Of a DNA stretch of 53,808 bases, positions 50,169 to 53,808 are shown one piece after another (position 1 is the stretch's first letter; each line of letters begins with the position of its first letter). The notes beneath the pieces were generated by a model. It ran no database searches, was not told the origin of the DNA, and worked only from the letters and a program-made list of their open reading frames with translations. Position numbers and translations under genes: made by a program. Source of the DNA: Sulfurirhabdus sp043759595 (GTDB taxonomy: Bacteria > Pseudomonadota > Gammaproteobacteria > Burkholderiales > SMCO01); contig JAYVLG010000198.1 in NCBI GenBank assembly GCA_043759595.1, positions 1 through 53,808 on the forward strand, in the 5' to 3' direction.

Positions 50169-50411
50169 ATGACCTACCGAATAGGTAACGTATCAGAGAA
50201 TACGGGAATCTGGTGCTGGAAAGTAAAAGGCATTAATGGCAAGGGTGTCTACGGCACCCTGACTACAGGTCAGAACGAGCGTGGACTTTACCAAGTTAAC
50301 ATGGATATCAGACACACGCTGATCATACCAGAACGTTTCCATGTATCAGCAGATCTGCCAACAGGAGAGGCGAATCTTTTGTTAGAGCTTGCACTGGATC
50401 AAATGGGATGA
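50169..50411 (+). CDS. Hypothetical small protein (80 aa)
   Basis: An 80-residue soluble protein starting MTYRIGNVSENTGIWCWKV, with a possible beta-rich first half and ending TGEANLLLELALDQMG. ATG 50169 is preferred to a GTG two codons upstream because GGAG lies 7 bases before it. No motif is recognised. Location after the membrane protein suggests an accessory-element cargo operon. Confidence 0.5.
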   Translation: MTYRIGNVSENTGIWCWKVKGINGKGVYGTLTTGQNERGLYQVNMDIRHTLIIPERFHVSADLPTGEANLLLELALDQMG

Positions 50412-50570
50412 GGGTCTGAAGTGAATCAGGAAGGCGAAATTGCCTGACGCATCATAATTACAGACCATTCTTCAAAGTTAGCGGAATAAATAATTGTTGA
50501 GCAATTTATGTTCATAACAATTTAATTTGTTTGGCGTTGAAGACTACTTTAATTTAAATAGGAGATGATG

Positions 50571-50702
50571 ATGTTACCGAATGGTGTGCTAATCGCGATG
50601 GGCATATTTATCATGTTTGGATTGTGTGTGCTGGCTTTTACAATTTATACCGCCAAAAAAACCAATCATAGAAAACAAGGGAAAAACAGCACGATCGCAT
50701 GA
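50571..50702 (+). CDS. Predicted single-pass membrane microprotein (43 aa)
   Basis: A 43-codon frame opens at ATG 50571 with GGAG six bases upstream. It encodes one hydrophobic segment (GVLIAMGIFIMFGLCVLAFT, about 5-24) followed by a basic tail (KKTNHRKQGKN). The layout of TM plus basic C-terminus and clean ribosome site supports a real small membrane protein. Two further ATGs in tandem (50565, 50568) are alternative starts. Function is unknown; it precedes a lipoprotein gene by 48 bp. Confidence 0.5.
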   Translation: MLPNGVLIAMGIFIMFGLCVLAFTIYTAKKTNHRKQGKNSTIA

Positions 50703-50750
50703 TGGCTTTTTTTCAGGACAATACACAGACTGATTTAAGGGGAAGAAAAG

Positions 50751-51650
50751 TTGAAAATGATTATAGCTCTACTGGTGTTTGTAATAGCGGGGTGCGCTTC
50801 TACACAGCAATTCAAATTTACTGAAAATAAAGTAAATAACGGATGCGCAGAACATAATTCTCTGGCTTGGTGTGTGGTTGAATACGGTGGTTTTACTGAA
50901 GGCTATGATAATCATGGAAAGACGATAAAATCCACCAAATCACTTGGCAACTCGCCTGGTTCCGCATTACTGACAGGCGCTGCGAGCGGTAGCGTCTTGG
51001 CCACGGGTACGCCTGGATTGCCCGGCATAGTTACCGGGTTAGCGGCCATCGCGTACGGCGCAACCAATATTAATAAGGATTTGGAAGTCAAAACCGTACG
51101 GACGGATGCTGGTTACAATCATATCTGCGCAATGATGCCTAAATCGATGGCCAGTAGTGCCTCAAATGCAGCAGATCAGTTTTTGAAAGTATTTGAAAAA
51201 GGATTGGTTGATGCGTTACCGGCAGATTATACCGGGAAATTATCTAAACCCGATTCAGATGCGGAATATGTGCTGGCCAAGAAATATCCGAACATTTCAC
51301 TCGATGGTAATGATTGCCGGAGAGGCTGTTACATATTTACTCCCCGTGCGGCAAACCTCCAAATTGGAGAATCCACTGTTCCGGACTGGGTTTCTGTTAA
51401 AAGTAACGTAATAAAGCCAGGTGATCCAATTTGGACAATGTGTAGTCCTGTCTCAAAATTCTGGTTTCATAAATATAGTACAAATCTAGATATGCCACAA
51501 AGTTATGGATTTGAAAATTATCCATTTATTGCGAAAGATTACTTTAAAACCCTTTCTTCAAAACTGCCAGACTGGTTTTATCTGGTGATCGCAAAACATC
51601 AGTTCTTTGATGCGGAGGTATTGGTTTCGGGTGATATCTATAAGTTTTAA
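50751..51650 (+). CDS. Predicted lipoprotein of unknown function
   Basis: A 299-residue exported lipoprotein. The N-terminus MKMIIALLVFVIAGCAS has a lipobox ending IAGC, so Cys15 would be acylated. A Gly/Ala-rich segment (SALLTGAASGSVLATGTPGL) at about 70-90 resembles a glycine-zipper, then a soluble domain with two Cys pairs (NNGCAEHNSLAWC; NDCRRGCYIF). TTG 50751 is taken as the start, because AAGGGGAAG is spaced for it; an ATG two codons later is possible. Family unknown. Outer-membrane location is inferred because the residue after Cys is Ala. Confidence 0.7.
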   Translation: MKMIIALLVFVIAGCASTQQFKFTENKVNNGCAEHNSLAWCVVEYGGFTEGYDNHGKTIKSTKSLGNSPGSALLTGAASGSVLATGTPGLPGIVTGLAAIAYGATNINKDLEVKTVRTDAGYNHICAMMPKSMASSASNAADQFLKVFEKGLVDALPADYTGKLSKPDSDAEYVLAKKYPNISLDGNDCRRGCYIFTPRAANLQIGESTVPDWVSVKSNVIKPGDPIWTMCSPVSKFWFHKYSTNLDMPQSYGFENYPFIAKDYFKTLSSKLPDWFYLVIAKHQFFDAEVLVSGDIYKF

Positions 51651-51758
51651 ACATGTCGGTTTGATGTCATTTAACAATTGGTCATCTATAGAGGAGTTTA
51701 TTCAGGTGTGCTCCCCATGGGTCGTCAATTATGTGGCAATTTGCCTAACAGATCATGA

Positions 51759-51838
51759 ATCTGAATTCGTATTCAGAAGATGACATCTGTTTTTGAATTC
51801 CGATTCAGATATCTAAATTTGAACACGCAAATCTGAAT
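51759..51838. repeat. Four-copy ATTCAGA(T/A) repeat cluster
   Basis: The octamer ATTCAGAT or its complement occurs at 51759-51766 (-), 51771-51778 (+, last base A), 51803-51810 (+) and 51831-51838 (-). Alternating orientation over 80 bp of AT-rich DNA suggests operator or iteron-like protein binding. Confidence 0.5.
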
Positions 51839-51992
51839 AATTAATTGCAATCAGTGCAGGATAAAATTGGCTAATACTTAATCTATAGCGAGCAAGGAGT
51901 GGTGACCAACCCAGCACACTACATTATTGATAACGATAGCAAAGAACATTAGTACAGAACGCATAGGTAACCAAAACCACCGCACTCAGGAG

Positions 51993-52339
51993 CCACCGCT
52001 TTTGCGGTGGGGCAAGGTATTCAACCGCAGCCCAATAAATGAGTTGCGCCCTAGCGCAGCTTATTTATTGCCGGGGGAGCCACCACCGTAGGCGAGCGAC
52101 AGTGAGACAGCGCGCCCCAGCGCGCGTTAGGTGGTGGGGGCATCGCCCCGCCGCCCCGCCCGCCATGGTGCGGACGGGCAATCAGGTTCCAGATCGGTGC
52201 GTCCAGCAACGACCCCGTAGGGGCAATGCAACCCTGGAGCATTTGCGGAAGGGTAGCAGTAGTCGGCGAAGCTGATTGCCCGTCCGCACGCAGTGCGCCC
52301 CGAAGGGGACGGAGCCGAAGGCGGAGAGGCGGGGCGGCG
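51993..52339. other. GC-rich region of nested inverted repeats (possible oriT/oriV or structured RNA)
   Basis: Several stems are packed together. CCACCGC-TTTT-GCGGTGG spans 51993-52010. A 36-bp dyad with AATAAAT/ATTTATT ends runs 52034-52069. CCACCACC pairs with GGTGGTGG across a GCGCGC dyad. A long nested pair is CGCCGCCCCGCC (52149-52160) with GGCGGGGCGGCG (52328-52339), enclosing the perfect 18-bp pair at 52168-52185 and 52272-52289. Small CCCC-loop-GGGG hairpins sit inside. Open frames on both strands here are by-products of the GC bias. The mobilisation-type gene lies immediately downstream. Confidence 0.6.
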
Positions 52340-52512
52340 CAAAAATATTTGCATGAGGCAGGAGCAGCGTTCAGCGGCTCCAGTCGTGGCTTCCGAGCGT
52401 TCAGCTCGGATGCGCAGCACCACGACGATGCCGAATTCTTCGATTTCACCTTGCAATTGCTACCCCCTGCTCAGGCAGAATATATGCAGAGCACATACCT
52501 GAGCATACCAAC

Positions 52513-53298
52513 ATGGATATACAACTAGACACTTCGCTTGATGATTTTCACACGCCTCCCAGGATACAAGGCCAGCGACTTGAGCTGGATGCCCTACATC
52601 TTCTCCACCGCTTTGGCTGGCTTCGCGCAAGGGAAGTCGGGATTTTATTGTACTCGTCTTCGAATCAATCCAGAACGCTGGCAGAGCGGCTACTAAGACG
52701 CCTTGTAGAAAAACGCCAGATATTTTTTCGTCCATTACAAGGAGAGAATGACAGCAAACATGCACGGGCCTATCTACTTGGCCAAGCAGGCGCAGACCGC
52801 CTTTGGGAGGTGCGTGGGATTGATGCATGGACTTCAAAAGACATCACCATTTCTTCCACTTGGATCCACGACCTGATTGCCCATCAAATTCTCGCAAAGT
52901 GGAAAAACAAGGGTTTCCAAATTGTCACTGGGCGCGAGCTGCATCGCAGAACTCGTTCCGGTATGAAAATTCCCGATGGTTTGGCCAAGCCGCCTGGACA
53001 GGACTGGATATGGCTAGAGGTTGAACGTAGCAGGAAATCTGGTCCAGCCATACACAAACAGGCAAAATATTTGGCTGGCGCTGCATTGGGTATGGAATGG
53101 CTTGGTTATCAATTAGGCCGTGCAGTTGTCGCCTATCCGGAAACACCAGGTGTCAACCACCGCTTGCGGAATATTTCTGCCCTCTCAAAACTGTCGGCCC
53201 CTTCACCTTTCAAAGTGATCTTTTTCCCACTCAAAATTCACCCACTAACGCTAGTTGTGCAGTTTGGACAAGCTGAAGAAATAACGATTGAGCCATGA
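52513..53298 (+). CDS. Replication-relaxation/mobilisation-family-like protein
   Basis: A 261-residue soluble protein. The first 90 residues form a winged helix: LDALHLLHRFGWLRAREVGILLY, then RTLAERLLRRLVEKRQIFFR and RAYLLGQAGADRLWE, matching the pattern of replication-relaxation (Replic_Relax-type) proteins of plasmids and conjugative elements. The second part has a possible nuclease-like core (IPDGLAKPPGQDWIWLEVERS, an acidic D...ExE arrangement as in PD-(D/E)xK folds; the Lys is RSRK). It lies 174 bp after the nested-repeat region, so it may act there. Assignment is by pattern memory only. Confidence 0.5.
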   Translation: MDIQLDTSLDDFHTPPRIQGQRLELDALHLLHRFGWLRAREVGILLYSSSNQSRTLAERLLRRLVEKRQIFFRPLQGENDSKHARAYLLGQAGADRLWEVRGIDAWTSKDITISSTWIHDLIAHQILAKWKNKGFQIVTGRELHRRTRSGMKIPDGLAKPPGQDWIWLEVERSRKSGPAIHKQAKYLAGAALGMEWLGYQLGRAVVAYPETPGVNHRLRNISALSKLSAPSPFKVIFFPLKIHPLTLVVQFGQAEEITIEP

Positions 53299-53785
53299 TA
53301 AATGACAGACCTTGAAAGCTTGCTGATGTGAACCGACTCTAAACATTGTGGATCGCCCTTGAGCTTATACAATGCTACGCACTATTTTAAGGGGGCGAAT
53401 TACAAAGATTTTATGGCAATTTGCGACGATATCCGATTAGCGCACTATGATAAGTCCAGTTTATAGAGTTCAGCCTCAAGCTAAAGTAGTTCCCGAGGTC
53501 TCGATACGAATGTCACAAAGCGGCACTAAGCTGGGGGTAGGACAGCTGGTGCATTAGTCCGTTAACCGGCCTAAGCTGTCGGTCATTACCGCCAGAATTC
53601 AGTTGGAGATGAATGACGGCTTTGCGGCGGGCTGTTAGCAGAAAGCAATTCTCGAAGTGTGTCGATTTCTGACCTTCACTAATGATGGAGCTATTTCTGG
53701 TTAAAAATTGTAAGCGGCCAGCCGCTCCACCTGTAGTTTTCCACTAAACCCGTGCAATCTTGGTTCTTTTTCGGAGGGACTCCAG
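53299..53785. other. 487-bp gap before the window end
   Basis: No credible gene is seen in either strand. The first part is moderately AT-rich. From about 53500 the sequence becomes more GC-rich and contains short dyads (AGCGGCCAGCCGCT at 53713-53726). It probably carries the promoter and leader of the gene starting at 53786; whether it includes the end of an insertion sequence is undecided. Confidence 0.4.
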
Positions 53786-53808
53786 ATGGCGAAGCGGCAT
53801 GGGCAGGA
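53786..53808 (+). CDS. Start of an unidentified gene cut by the window end
   Basis: ATG 53786 opens MAKRHGQ and runs off the window. GGAGGG lies 7 bases upstream, so translation is likely. Seven residues are too few to name it; a basic start of this sort is common in transposases and DNA-binding proteins, which would fit the mobile context. Confidence 0.4.

Noticed and set aside
51759..51838. CRISPR array
   Set aside because: The repeats are only 8 bp, in alternating orientation and with unequal spacing. No cas genes are present, and no 24-37-bp direct repeats were seen anywhere in the window.
52039..52528. Overlapping Arg/Pro-rich open frames in the GC-rich repeat block
   Set aside because: Long frames exist on both strands only because stops are rare in GC-rich palindromes. 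Composition is not protein-like and no ribosome sites were found.

Overview
The window is about 54 kb of a bacterial chromosome from what looks like a betaproteobacterium, probably Nitrosomonadales (relatives of Gallionella, Sulfuricella or Nitrotoga). That placement is an inference. It rests on the gene neighbourhoods (icd–cspA–clpS–clpA, queA–tgt–yajC–secD–secF, acnB), the moderate GC content, a sulfide-oxidation locus and an exported VPLPA-CTERM-type protein. No rRNA gene or species marker is present.

Positions 1–35,000 are chromosomal backbone. They hold phosphoglucomutase, a DnaJ-related protein, the rRNA modification enzymes RlmJ and RluE, isocitrate dehydrogenase, a cold-shock protein with an unusual leader, ClpS–ClpA, MarC, Nudix, MnmA, a GST, aconitase B, a DsrE-like sulfur protein, a sugar-epimerase-type enzyme, a TetR regulator, adenylosuccinate lyase, a YbbN-type thioredoxin, and the minus-strand series queA–tgt–yajC–secD–secF–dedA–DHH. 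The most informative backbone locus is 9.5–13.0 kb. A FisR-type sigma-54 activator carries the Cys spacing used to sense sulfane sulfur. It faces a near-perfect -24/-12 promoter that drives a stand-alone zinc-binding CZB-domain protein and a sulfide:quinone oxidoreductase with all three catalytic cysteines. Two copies of a 14-bp motif in the intergenic region are candidate activator sites.

A tRNA-Leu(CAA) at 35,028–35,114 marks the likely left edge of an accessory island that runs to the window end. It begins with an AT-rich stretch, a small HTH/AT-hook protein and a replication-initiator-like protein. From 48.6 down to 36.8 kb on the minus strand lies a tightly packed, visibly more GC-rich defence operon: XRE–ImmA/IrrE regulator, PIN-domain protein, HsdM-1, HsdM-2, HigB-like toxin, HigA–ImmA/IrrE antitoxin, HsdS, HsdR, and a 511-residue protein with a HEPN-type RxxxxH motif. 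Two different, both apparently intact, HsdM subunits and two toxin–antitoxin-like pairs, each with a Zn-peptidase-fused XRE protein, are thus built into one type I restriction–modification operon. This is my best candidate for an undescribed composite system.

Beyond it (48.7–53.8 kb) are small unknown proteins, an XRE regulator, membrane and lipoprotein genes, an array of ATTCAGA-type repeats, a very GC-rich region of nested inverted repeats resembling an oriT/oriV or structured RNA, and a protein resembling replication–relaxation (mobilisation) proteins. Together they suggest an integrative mobilisable element whose right end and integrase lie outside the window.
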